A stretch of 17,918 nt of DNA from Collinsella aerofaciens (GTDB lineage Bacteria; Actinomycetota; Coriobacteriia; Coriobacteriales; Coriobacteriaceae): positions 1 to 17,918 of the forward strand of contig JAUUSS010000042.1 in assembly GCA_030841765.1 (NCBI GenBank), in the 5' to 3' direction. This document shows, piece by piece, positions 7,595 to 15,693 of the stretch. Within the stretch, counting starts at the first letter, position 1, and each line of letters starts with the position of its first letter. The position numbers and the translations under genes are program-made. The notes below the pieces were generated by a model. The model was not told where the DNA came from. It made no database searches and saw nothing but the letters and a program-made list of their open reading frames with translations.

Positions 7595-9747
7595 TACGAC
7601 CCACCGCCCAGGGCACCCGCCAGTGTGGTGACATCGACGGTAAGTGGGATGGAACCGCCGCCGGGCAGCGGAATCTCCGCAAGCGTGAACGTCGTGCCGC
7701 TGATGGTGCGCTCGACTTGATATTCCAGCGCTTCGCAAAGCGCCTTGGGGTCGGTCACGCCCAACGGAATACTTCGTAGCTCGTCCTGCGCATTAGAAAG
7801 AGCCGTGATGTCAGACCCCGGGCTCTTGATGACATTGGCGGTGTCGGTCAGCACCGGCTTTCGCAGGCGCAAGTCGCACGGCTCCAAGCCCAGCGCCGCC
7901 ACGGACGCCGAAACGGTATCGCCAAGCCACGACGCAATGGAGCCCAACGCGCCGTTGCCCCCTCCTAGGCCCTTAATCATCTCGTCCATAAGTTCGTCGG
8001 CCGAACCTTGGATGTCTCCGTATCCCACAAGCAGCCGTCCCCAGACATCCATGACGCCATCGAGTACGCCGGCAACGCCACCCGAGCGTCCCTTCAATGT
8101 CGAGAAAAATCGCGAAAGCACGTTGTTTTGCGCCGTCGCCTCATCGGGCGCCAGCACCGCGGCAGAGATGGCACCGCGATCGCCAAGCCTGACTGCCGTG
8201 TTAAACGAAGAGTTGAGCTCATCGGGGCTCGAGATGGCACCCGAAACCGCAAAGGCAGCCACGCCGTTGCGACCGGGCGGAGCGATACGCGGACGTTCGC
8301 CCGAAAGCGTTTTAATGGCCTGGTCAAACGCATTGCTCGCACGGTCGGCCTCATCCTCGGTCTGACGCATGAGCTCAAGCTCTTTGTTCCGACATTTGAC
8401 GTATTCCTCCAAGGCCTTTTTGAACTCGTCGAAGTGATATTCGAAGCCGTTTTCGATAGAGGTTGAAGGCGCCGCAACAGCACCAAGCGACAAAACGCCA
8501 AAATGGCATTTGCTGCATTTATCCTGTCCATCGTAATCGGCAACCGAAGCAAATCCGCTCGGCGTCCCTTTCTTATAGTTAGGGCAGGTCGTCCCGTAAT
8601 GCAGATACGCCTTGCCATCGTTCACGCTCGTCGGCCACACCGCATCGGTATAGAGCTCCGTCGCCCGAACCTCATCAGAGTTGCGCGGCAGCAGCGGAAT
8701 ATAGGAGGAAACCCTGTCTCCGTTCTCGGTTATATGTGCCCGATCGACCTCCGCGCTCGCATAGGTATAAAACGCCTTACGCGCCGCAGACTCTGCCTTC
8801 ATCTCGACACTCGAGCCGTGGGGCTTCTCATTTGTCAGACGCCAGTGGTAGTAGTCCTTCGCGCGATCAAGGGCAACTTGGGGCTCCCACGTAACGCTCG
8901 ATGAGTAATGCGGATTTTGAACACCGGGGAGATCCGTTAGGCTTTTCGCACGCTCCCACATGCAAGAACAGCTGCCGACCGAGCCCTTGTCAGACCCACC
9001 ACAATCCGCCAGCCAAGCACGCTCTTTAGCCTTCGCCGTGTCCTCAGAAGCCTTCCGCAGCTCCTCGGCCGCACACTCTAAATCATCTGATGTGTCTTTA
9101 ATGGTATCGGTCGAGATCTCTGATCCTTTGAGCGCAGCGAAGTCAGACTCGGATGTCCTGGGCACGGCAAGCGCCGTACCGGTATAGGTCACACTATCGG
9201 TATCCTGCGCCGACACCGCCTGCGTGGCACGCGCGGCGATCAGATACGGCAGAGCCGTCTCGATTTTCTGTAAGCCTTCCGATGCGCTTTTGGCAAACTT
9301 GTTGCGCGTTTTAATGATCTCAATCCCAGTGTCGACCATATTGCCGGCAACCGGCTCGGCACCCGGGATGAGGATGGCGACCAGGCCCGTCCCGATCGTG
9401 GCAAAACCCGCCAGGCCCAAACTCAAGATGCTCGCATCAACCACCGTGGCAGCCGTGTGATAGGACGACACTACGTTGGCACCCGCCAGCGCGCCGCTAT
9501 CGGCCGCCACCTGAGTATCCCCGGCACGCGACATGCTCCATATCGCCGCGGTCGACGAAAACAACAACGTGAGCACCACTAGGATGACCACGGCAGAAGA
9601 AAGCGTGGTATAGGCGCCGTCTTCGATAAACAGGTCGATACCGGCTCGACCCATAAAGCCGCCTCGCTTGCGATGGCAGCTCGGACGGCGCGTCAAAACG
9701 CGTCTAGACCAGAAACGCTTAATCCCATGCAGCAATCCACGAATCAT
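7594..9747 (-). CDS. Large TadG-like membrane-anchored pilus protein
   Basis: A 717-residue protein. After about 45 basic residues comes a hydrophobic helix (about 52-72, SAVVILVVLTLLFSSTAAIW), then QVAADSGALAGANVVSSY (79-96), which matches the 'ADAAALAGA' segment of TadG proteins, and a second hydrophobic stretch (about 103-129). The remaining roughly 590 residues are predicted to lie outside the membrane, with a charged helical part (about 215-250), cysteines in pairs or clusters (C249, C260, C262; C388, C411, C414), another acidic helix (about 436-480) and a Gly-rich C-terminus. No von Willebrand domain is recognised. The ATG at 9747 has GGAGGGAG upstream and overlaps the previous tadE by 29 bp; an ATG at 9654 is an alternative start. 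The exact role is unknown. Confidence 0.75.
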   Translation of the reverse strand: MIRGLLHGIKRFWSRRVLTRRPSCHRKRGGFMGRAGIDLFIEDGAYTTLSSAVVILVVLTLLFSSTAAIWSMSRAGDTQVAADSGALAGANVVSSYHTAATVVDASILSLGLAGFATIGTGLVAILIPGAEPVAGNMVDTGIEIIKTRNKFAKSASEGLQKIETALPYLIAARATQAVSAQDTDSVTYTGTALAVPRTSESDFAALKGSEISTDTIKDTSDDLECAAEELRKASEDTAKAKERAWLADCGGSDKGSVGSCSCMWERAKSLTDLPGVQNPHYSSSVTWEPQVALDRAKDYYHWRLTNEKPHGSSVEMKAESAARKAFYTYASAEVDRAHITENGDRVSSYIPLLPRNSDEVRATELYTDAVWPTSVNDGKAYLHYGTTCPNYKKGTPSGFASVADYDGQDKCSKCHFGVLSLGAVAAPSTSIENGFEYHFDEFKKALEEYVKCRNKELELMRQTEDEADRASNAFDQAIKTLSGERPRIAPPGRNGVAAFAVSGAISSPDELNSSFNTAVRLGDRGAISAAVLAPDEATAQNNVLSRFFSTLKGRSGGVAGVLDGVMDVWGRLLVGYGDIQGSADELMDEMIKGLGGGNGALGSIASWLGDTVSASVAALGLEPCDLRLRKPVLTDTANVIKSPGSDITALSNAQDELRSIPLGVTDPKALCEALEYQVERTISGTTFTLAEIPLPGGGSIPLTVDVTTLAGALGGGS

Positions 9748-10216
9748 AATCTCCCTCCAGCCATTCGGGACGCGATTGATACGAGACATCGACCTTGAGC
9801 TCAACGTAGCCGCCCTCGGCGGTACCACCCATAGCCTGCGCAAACGCACCGATCACAGGCAACGGCTTGACCTCGCCGGAAACGGACACGGACGAGACGC
9901 CACCCGCACCGGCCCGGCCAAGCTCGATATCCCACGACAACGGCCCGCCGGCATGAAAAATCGAAACGTTGGGCACTGCGGCAAGCCGGCGGCGGGTGAA
10001 CTCCTTAAGATCGTCGTCCTCCGCCGTCGTCGTGGTCATGAGCCGCGCGGTCTCAGCGGCGGCAGACTCCATGACCGCGCGCGTATAGAGCAGGCACACC
10101 GGTTGCAGTGCGAGAAGGATGAGCGTCAGAAACGTCGGCAGCAAAAAAGCGGCCTCGACCGTAGACTGCGCCCGGTCATCGCGCGCGATATCAATACAAC
10201 GCGATGTCCTTAGCAC
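9719..10216 (-). CDS. TadE-like pseudopilin (first copy)
   Basis: About 165 residues. The diagnostic part is RAQSTVEAAFLLPTFLTLIL (15-34), a TadE pseudopilin helix with Glu at +5 after Ala16. About 120 mostly extracytoplasmic residues follow, including DIELGRAG and VSVSGEVKPL. No ATG exists near a sensible start. The best candidate is GTG at 10216, which overlaps the preceding pilin-like gene by 26 bp and lacks a clear ribosome-binding site, so translation may depend on coupling. The frame stays open much further upstream, but that part overlaps two other genes and reads as Arg/Cys/Trp-rich non-coding sequence. The 3' end overlaps the TadG-like gene by 29 bp. Confidence 0.75.
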   Translation of the reverse strand: MLRTSRCIDIARDDRAQSTVEAAFLLPTFLTLILLALQPVCLLYTRAVMESAAAETARLMTTTTAEDDDLKEFTRRRLAAVPNVSIFHAGGPLSWDIELGRAGAGGVSSVSVSGEVKPLPVIGAFAQAMGGTAEGGYVELKVDVSYQSRPEWLEGDYDSWIAAWD

Positions 10217-10409
10217 CCGCAGCAGCGTCGACAACCGATGTCGAGGTGACGCCGTGAGATGCCGCCCGCTCGACCAGCGCCGCCAAGCGCCCATCGGCAC
10301 CGGCACGCCAAAGCCCCGCGATTGCCAGCACGATGGAAAGCAGCGCCACCGTGACGATGGCGTATTCCACAGTCGCTTGGGCAACCTCTTCACGCAGAAC
10401 GCCATGCAT
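10191..10409 (-). CDS. Second Flp-like pilin
   Basis: A 72-residue protein with a type IV pilin-like helix: VAQATVEYAIVTVALLSIVL (9-28). The Glu-Tyr pair is the Flp pilin signature; E15 would be at +5 if cleavage falls after Ala10. The mature part would be about 62 residues, longer than the main Flp pilin, with a hydrophilic C-terminus. ATG at 10409 has GGAGGGG seven bases upstream and starts one base after the stop of the previous gene. It may be a minor pilin or an alternative subunit. Two Flp-type genes in one operon is known in other Tad loci. Confidence 0.75.
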   Translation of the reverse strand: MHGVLREEVAQATVEYAIVTVALLSIVLAIAGLWRAGADGRLAALVERAASHGVTSTSVVDAAAGAKDIALY

Positions 10410-10410
10410 T

Positions 10411-10974
10411 TCACGACCCCTCCTTTGAGCTTATTGTTTGCGGGGCCAGGCGCACCGCGCGCAGACGACACGAAGCATCGCCAGTATCCGCGGCAACCGT
10501 CACCATATCGACCCAGCCGCGCCCATCGCGCACAATGGCGCCCCATACGTTACCCTTAATATCGAGATAGCCGCTCAGGGCGAGCTGGGCCGTTGGCACC
10601 TCGCGGTAGGCGCGTAACATATCCGCCGCTGCCTCGGTCATCGGTCGGTCCTCGGACCATGCAAGCCGGACCGCAATCGCGTTGTCCTCAGGCGAATCCG
10701 TCGCAGTGCCAGACCGCTTGTCGAGCATCCGCAGAAAGGTTTGCGCCGTGACAGCGACATCCGAATCGTCCGCATCTCGCATCTCATCTTTTTGAGACGC
10801 CACCGCCGAATCTGAGCCCGAATCGAAGGCGGCCCCAGGACGCTGCTGCCGCGCGGCGTTTAGCCCCCAAACCGCCACTGCCACCGCCACAACCACACAG
10901 GCAAACACCAGCAGTGCGCCGACAGGCCGCCTACCCTCTACAGGCTGTTGATGCCCTCGCTGATAGCGTTCCAT
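10411..10974 (-). CDS. Tad-operon membrane protein of unknown function
   Basis: A 187-residue protein I do not recognise. It has about 18 basic or polar residues, one transmembrane helix (about 19-40, VGALLVFACVVVAVAVAVWG), then an extracytoplasmic part with an acidic Ser/Asp-rich linker (50-75) and a compact domain of about 110 residues containing LSGYLDIKGNVWGAIVRDGR. The cytoplasm-in, domain-out layout fits a pilus assembly accessory. The ATG at 10974 lies inside the end of the Flp gene (37-bp overlap) with only a weak AAGG far upstream, so coupling is likely; a GTG near the start of the helix is a weaker alternative. It ends one base before the next pilin-like gene. Confidence 0.65.
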   Translation of the reverse strand: MERYQRGHQQPVEGRRPVGALLVFACVVVAVAVAVWGLNAARQQRPGAAFDSGSDSAVASQKDEMRDADDSDVAVTAQTFLRMLDKRSGTATDSPEDNAIAVRLAWSEDRPMTEAAADMLRAYREVPTAQLALSGYLDIKGNVWGAIVRDGRGWVDMVTVAADTGDASCRLRAVRLAPQTISSKEGS

Positions 10975-11171
10975 AGATCTTGGACCTTGCCCTTAAATGC
11001 GACAATGGCAATGATGGCGATCACCACGAGCACGCCGACCAAGATGGCGTATTCGGTGGTGCCCTGCGCACTCTCCTCCTGCAGTAGCTCCCCGGCATGC
11101 TGGCGAGCGCGAATTGACTGGCAAACAGCCCAGCTCCAGACCTTGCCAGCAACGTCAGTCATCGTGTTCAT
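10938..11171 (-). CDS. flp: Flp pilin (major Tad pilus subunit)
   Basis: A 77-residue prepilin. A long 35-residue leader ends EESA, followed by QGTTEYAILVGVLVVIAIIA (36-55), the hydrophobic helix with the Glu-Tyr pair that defines Flp pilins. Cleavage after Ala35 would place Glu at +5 and give a mature peptide of about 42 residues ending DLWNAISEGINSL. The -1 residue is then Ala, not the usual Gly. ATG at 11171 has AGGGAGGA a few bases upstream, the best ribosome-binding site in this part of the operon, as expected for the most abundant subunit. It follows tadC by 10 bp. The processing peptidase is not in the window. Confidence 0.88.
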   Translation of the reverse strand: MNTMTDVAGKVWSWAVCQSIRARQHAGELLQEESAQGTTEYAILVGVLVVIAIIAIVAFKGKVQDLWNAISEGINSL

Positions 11172-11181
11172 GTATTCCTCC

Positions 11182-11823
11182 CTACATCATCCCGCCTGCT
11201 CCCAGCAGCGGGCCCAATATGGACAGAAGCAACGCCGGCAAGATGAGCGTGCCGGTGGGAATCAGCAGCTTGACGGGCGCACGCTCAATCTCGCGCTCGA
11301 CCGCGGCGCGATGAGCCGCACGGATCTCGCGACTTTGAGCGGCAAGCGTCTCGGCAAGTGGAGCACCCAGGGCGAGCGCCTGCCCCACCGTGATGGCAAA
11401 GGTCTCGAGCGCTCGCACGTCCAGGTCGCGCGCGGCGGCCAACAACTCGTCCTCACGCGTGCCCACGCCCACCTGCCACGCCATGCAGGCCCGCTCAAGG
11501 CGAAGAGCCAGCACTGACCGGCGGTTGGCGCAGAAAATCTCAAGCGCCGCATCAAACGAAAGACCGGCCGAAAGACCCAAGCGCACAACATCGATCATCT
11601 CGGACACTTCGCCGAGCGACACTCGCGCCGGGCCACCCGCTCCAACCGCGCCCTTCATTCGCGCGGTCAGAGCATCAACCACCGAGCGACCCGCGGCAGC
11701 GACCAGCACCGCCTCGCGCTTGCAGGCCCCTGCGATCTTGCGTACATCCGCCCGATCCAAACCCGTCGCGACAAATACACTCAGGGCGCACAGGCAAGCC
11801 GCAACTGCAACCGGGGCGCTCAT
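11182..11823 (-). CDS. tadC: TadC, inner-membrane platform protein of the Tad pilus
   Basis: A 213-residue protein of the type II secretion GspF family. An N-terminal helix (about 3-21) leads into a cytoplasmic helical domain containing VRLGLSAGLSFDAALEIFCA and ALETFAITVGQALALGAPLA, the T2SF repeat pattern, and a final hydrophobic segment KLLIPTGTLILPALLLSILG. TadC pairs with TadB to form the membrane platform on which the TadA ATPase works. It is somewhat shorter than many TadC proteins (about 300), with a reduced N-terminal part. ATG at 11823 overlaps the tadB stop as ATGA; the longer open frame upstream lies within tadB and is rejected. Confidence 0.88.
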   Translation of the reverse strand: MSAPVAVAACLCALSVFVATGLDRADVRKIAGACKREAVLVAAAGRSVVDALTARMKGAVGAGGPARVSLGEVSEMIDVVRLGLSAGLSFDAALEIFCANRRSVLALRLERACMAWQVGVGTREDELLAAARDLDVRALETFAITVGQALALGAPLAETLAAQSREIRAAHRAAVEREIERAPVKLLIPTGTLILPALLLSILGPLLGAGGMM

Positions 11824-12746
11824 AGCTCCACCCGCATAATGCGCCGGATAACCACTAGGGCAACGGCGTTGAGGGCAAGACCCAGCACCACAGCGCCCGC
11901 GCCGGCAGGCGTCGCAAGACCGCGACGAAAATCTGCCGAAAGCAGCGCCAACACCGCGCACATGCCCGCCGGCATCGCCGCGACCATATGCGCAGACATG
12001 CGAGCCTGCGACGTCTTGACATCCAGGCGGCGCTTGAGCTCAATGCGCTCCCCCACCATGCTCGACGCCTCGGACAGTAAGTCGGCAAGCGGAGCGCCGG
12101 TGCGCTGAGACACCTTAAGCGCCAAGGTCACAAGCGAAAGGCCGGGGGCGTCGATGCGCACGAGCAAGTCATCGAGCGCGTCGGTCGCCGAGATGCCGCA
12201 ATCGATCGCCGCCGCCACCCGCAAAAACTCGGTATGCACCGGCTCTTGCGCATGAGCGCCCACAAAGCGCATGCCCTGGGCCAGCGAATGTCCCGAGGCA
12301 AGCGACATGGAAAGCGCGGTAAACGCCTCGGGCATGGCCTCTTCTACATCGTGTTGCTCGCGCCGGCTCTCAAAGCCATCCCGAGCGGCGCCAACGGCAA
12401 TCGGAGCAACAAGTCCCAAGGCAAATCCGAGGGGCGATAACGACACCATCGTTAGCAAAACGCAGCAGACACCGCTCGATAGCAGCAGAAACGCCAAACG
12501 CCCCGAAGCATCCTCGATCACGAGGCCAAGGCGATGTGCCGGAGCCAGCGATGCCCACGAACGGGCGATCTTTTTCAGCAGATCGTTTTCCACCAGCTCA
12601 CGCGGCAGCTTCTCTGCCACCGTCTCGAGCACCTGACGCGCCAGCTCCGCCGGCGGCACCTGCGGCACACGAGGTTCCACCCCGCACGCCGTCGCAACAG
12701 AAAACCCTGCCAAACCCCCTACGACGAGGGGCACAGCGACCTCCAT
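11820..12746 (-). CDS. tadB: TadB, inner-membrane platform protein of the Tad pilus
   Basis: A 308-residue GspF/T2SF-family membrane protein. An N-terminal hydrophobic segment (about 2-20) precedes a cytoplasmic linker, then a pair of helices (about 84-122, LAFLLLSSGVCCVLLTMVSL onward). A T2SF domain follows, with EEAMPEAFTALSMSLASGHS and LKVSQRTGAPLADLLSEAS, and two C-terminal helices. It forms the assembly platform with TadC. ATG at 12746 has AGGAGG seven bases upstream, and the gene overlaps the end of tadA by 28 bp. Length and topology fit the family. Confidence 0.9.
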   Translation of the reverse strand: MEVAVPLVVGGLAGFSVATACGVEPRVPQVPPAELARQVLETVAEKLPRELVENDLLKKIARSWASLAPAHRLGLVIEDASGRLAFLLLSSGVCCVLLTMVSLSPLGFALGLVAPIAVGAARDGFESRREQHDVEEAMPEAFTALSMSLASGHSLAQGMRFVGAHAQEPVHTEFLRVAAAIDCGISATDALDDLLVRIDAPGLSLVTLALKVSQRTGAPLADLLSEASSMVGERIELKRRLDVKTSQARMSAHMVAAMPAGMCAVLALLSADFRRGLATPAGAGAVVLGLALNAVALVVIRRIMRVEL

Positions 12747-14047
12747 TCGTCCACCTCCTCTTGTGTGAGCGTCCCCGACCGCAGGCCTTCTGCGATAAAC
12801 GGCGGCTCGCGGTCAAGCGTCCAGGTGCGCTCGGCGGCATCGAAAGTCACATAGCGCTCGAGCTCTACGCCGCCCGACGCGGCGCGACGCACCCCCGAAT
12901 ACGAGGAGACGAAGCGCCTGCCATCGGCGTGGCGCTCGGACATCACGATGCCGTCGAGCGCCATGGCAATCTGCTCCTCGATGAGCTCGCTCGGCAGATC
13001 GATGCCATAACGTGCAAGCAACGTCAGACGTACCACGGTCTCCTGTTCTGAGCCCGCATGAAGTGTGGTGAGCGACCCGTCGTGGCCCGTGTTCATGGCC
13101 TGCAACATGTCGCAGCACTCGGCACCGCGCACCTCACCCACCACGATGCGGTCGGGGCGCATGCGCAGGGCATTGGTCACCAGGTCGCGGATCGTCACCG
13201 CGCCCTCGCCCTCAATTGAAGCCTCGCGCGCCTCTAGACGCACCACGTGCGGATGATGCGCAAACTTGAGCTCGGCAGAGTCCTCGATCGTCACGATGCG
13301 CTCGCCGGTGGAAATCTCACATGACAACGCATTGAGCAGGGTGGTCTTACCAGATCCCGTGCCTCCCGCAACCGCCAGGTCCTGTCGCAGCGACACCGCG
13401 CACGACAACAGCTGCGCATACCAAAGCGGCAGCGACCCCAGCCCCACAAGCTCGTCCAGCGAGCAAATGCGGTCCGAGAACTTTCGGATGGTGAGAATCG
13501 GTCCGTCAATCGCCACGGGTGGAATCACCGCGTTGACGCGATAGCCCGTTTTGAGGCGGGCGTTGACGATGGGGCTGCGCTCGTCGATACGGCGGCCAAG
13601 TGGCGAGATGATGCGGTCGATAAGCACACGGATCTGCTCATCATCCTCAAACGCATGCTCGATGGGGTACAAGACGCCGCCGCGTTCAAAGAAAGCCGAA
13701 CGGCAGCCGTTGATCATGATCTCGGTAACGGTATCGTCCTCGATGAGCGGCTGCAACGGCCCCAAGCCCACCACGTCATCCAAAATCTCGTCGATGATGG
13801 TCTCGCGCTCGGGCGTCGCGAGATCGGTCGGCTCCTCAACATTGAGCGCCGCCTCCACCGCGGGACGCAATTCCGAGCGGGCAAGTGCCGGGTCGACATA
13901 GGCGCTGATACGCGCCACTTCGTCGTAACCCATGCGGTCCATCACGGCGCGCTTGGTGCGTCGTTTCACCGCGCGGCGACGCCCCGCATCTACAGGCGCT
14001 GCCGCCGCTGCAGCGCCGGCAGCCTTAATCCTCGTTTGCAGGCTCAT
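12719..14047 (-). CDS. tadA: TadA/CpaF secretion ATPase
   Basis: A 442-residue hexameric ATPase of the type II/IV secretion family that powers Flp pilus assembly at the cytoplasmic face. Motifs in order: an N-terminal domain with DDVVGLGPLQPLIEDDTVTE (90-109) and MINGC; Walker A GGTGSGKTT (228-236); Asp box TIEDSAEL (253-260); Walker B region RIVVGEVRGAE (300-310); His box NTGHDGSLTTLHAG (319-332). The first 35 residues are Ala/Arg/Lys-rich, probably flexible. The start overlaps the tadZ stop as ATGA, and the end overlaps tadB by 28 bp. All catalytic motifs appear intact. Confidence 0.96.
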   Translation of the reverse strand: MSLQTRIKAAGAAAAAAPVDAGRRRAVKRRTKRAVMDRMGYDEVARISAYVDPALARSELRPAVEAALNVEEPTDLATPERETIIDEILDDVVGLGPLQPLIEDDTVTEIMINGCRSAFFERGGVLYPIEHAFEDDEQIRVLIDRIISPLGRRIDERSPIVNARLKTGYRVNAVIPPVAIDGPILTIRKFSDRICSLDELVGLGSLPLWYAQLLSCAVSLRQDLAVAGGTGSGKTTLLNALSCEISTGERIVTIEDSAELKFAHHPHVVRLEAREASIEGEGAVTIRDLVTNALRMRPDRIVVGEVRGAECCDMLQAMNTGHDGSLTTLHAGSEQETVVRLTLLARYGIDLPSELIEEQIAMALDGIVMSERHADGRRFVSSYSGVRRAASGGVELERYVTFDAAERTWTLDREPPFIAEGLRSGTLTQEEVDEWRSLCPSS

Positions 14048-15693
14048 CGCTGATCACCCTCGCGCGACCAGGGAAGGCGGATACGCGGGCGTTCGGTGCG
14101 CGTTGCACGGTCGGCGACCATATCGCTCCAAGGGCCGACGGCGCACCCCAGTTCCACGAGCATCTCGCGCGTGGCCTCGCGCACGCTAGTCGCAAAAGCG
14201 CTGGTCTGCCCCACTGCCTCGTCAGCGCGCCCAAACGCCATGAGCGCGGCGAGATCCTGCCCGCCATCGGCGATACGAATCTTGGAGCTCAACGCACAGG
14301 CAATCTCAAAGCGCATGGCGACGTCCTCGTCTGCTCCGCGCGCACCGAACCGGTTGAACACGGCGCTCATGCGCGTGCGCGGCACACCTACTCGACCTGC
14401 CAGTTCAATGACGCGCGATGCCGATGCCGCGGACGACACCGCCGCATCGCCAACGACCAGGCAACGGTCGCTCGCCGCCACCGCAGCCGCCACGGCATCG
14501 CCCCAAAAGACCGAGGTATCGATAAAGACCACGTCGGATTCGCGACGCAGGACATCAAGCAGCAGCTCCACCGGACGTGCCATGAGCTCGGCTTGCTCGG
14601 GCGCCGCGACGGGACCCCAGAGCGTAACGCCCGGTGCCACGCGCATCGATGTGGCTACGATATCCGGCTCGGTGAGCGTGCCCGCCGCCGACGGCTCGAT
14701 AAGTGCCGCCATATCGCGCGGAGCATCGACGCCTAACAAGTCGTAAAGGTTTCCAAACATCAGATCCAGGTCGAGCACGGCGGCACGCAAGCCCAACAGC
14801 GACGATGTGTGTGCCATGGTGGCAACGATCGTCGACTTGCCGCAACCGCCCGAACCCGAAATGGCGCAGATGACCGGAGCTCGATGCGGCGAAGCGGCAG
14901 CGTCTGCCGGCGGCATCGGAGGCGGCGGGGCGGGCGTCGGTGACAGCGTCCCCGTCTCCCCCGCCGCAGCCACACGCTGCGTCCAAGCCGGCATGGCAGC
15001 TTGTTCGGTCTGCGAGGCAGGCTCGTTCTGTGCAATCTGCTCATGCTGCATCAGCGACAACTCGCCGCACCCGGCAAAGCCCTCAACTTCATCGAGTTCA
15101 TCCGCCAGATTCACGCCGTGCACGTATCCCATATCTACAGCCGGGGAATCGCCAGCATGCTGCGCCGGCCCTCCAGCGTCATCGTATACAAGGGGGTTCC
15201 GGGGGCGCCGACCATGCTCGGCTTCCGCTTTTCCATAATCATCAACACGCGGGCCTCTTGTAGCGCGAGGCGCCCCGGGTTCCCTATCAACAAAAGCATC
15301 GGGCTCAATCGTCATGCGCCGATCGGAATCAACCGCTCCCTCGCCCGCGCGCCCGTTGCCGCATATACTGTGTGCAGCGATGACCTCGGTCGCCCCCGCG
15401 CGAAACAGCCCCTCGATATCCGACGGATCGAGCGCTTCTATCAACACGACCACGCGACTCACGCGGCCTTCGGCCGTCAGGCGCGCAACAGTCTTGCGCA
15501 CATCTTCGGTATCAAACAGAGACGCCGCGATGATGGCAGCCCCGCGGCGCGACGGAAACGCCCGCGCCATGGAAACCAGCCCGTCCAGGTCACCCACGCG
15601 AAGCACCTGTGCACCCACATCACGGCCCTCGACTTCCCGCTGCAACAGCCCGTAATCGCCGCACGCGCAGCACGCAAGCCAGATCGCCTTCAT
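14044..15693 (-). CDS. tadZ: TadZ/CpaE localization ATPase
   Basis: A 549-residue protein. Residues 1-110 form a receiver-like N-terminal domain (AQVLRVGDLDGLV, RVVVLIEALDPSDI). A long low-complexity linker follows (about 115-270; acidic, Gln and Pro rich, with PTPAPPPPMPP), then a ParA/MinD-type ATPase domain with P-loop ISGSGGCGKST (about 278-288), LDLDLMFGNLYDLLG and DVVFIDTS. In the deviant Walker A motif the signature first Lys (KGGxGK) is a Ser. TadZ marks the pole or site where the pilus is built. The linker is unusually long for the family. ATG at 15693 (TGATG overlap with cpaB) has GGAGG nine bases upstream; GTG one codon earlier is equally possible. Confidence 0.88.
   Translation of the reverse strand: MKAIWLACCACGDYGLLQREVEGRDVGAQVLRVGDLDGLVSMARAFPSRRGAAIIAASLFDTEDVRKTVARLTAEGRVSRVVVLIEALDPSDIEGLFRAGATEVIAAHSICGNGRAGEGAVDSDRRMTIEPDAFVDREPGAPRATRGPRVDDYGKAEAEHGRRPRNPLVYDDAGGPAQHAGDSPAVDMGYVHGVNLADELDEVEGFAGCGELSLMQHEQIAQNEPASQTEQAAMPAWTQRVAAAGETGTLSPTPAPPPPMPPADAAASPHRAPVICAISGSGGCGKSTIVATMAHTSSLLGLRAAVLDLDLMFGNLYDLLGVDAPRDMAALIEPSAAGTLTEPDIVATSMRVAPGVTLWGPVAAPEQAELMARPVELLLDVLRRESDVVFIDTSVFWGDAVAAAVAASDRCLVVGDAAVSSAASASRVIELAGRVGVPRTRMSAVFNRFGARGADEDVAMRFEIACALSSKIRIADGGQDLAALMAFGRADEAVGQTSAFATSVREATREMLVELGCAVGPWSDMVADRATRTERPRIRLPWSREGDQR

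Noticed and set aside
10217..10546. Longer start for the first tadE
   Set aside because: The extension overlaps the second flp-like gene and the unknown gene in another frame and translates to a Cys/Arg/Trp-rich string typical of shadow frames.
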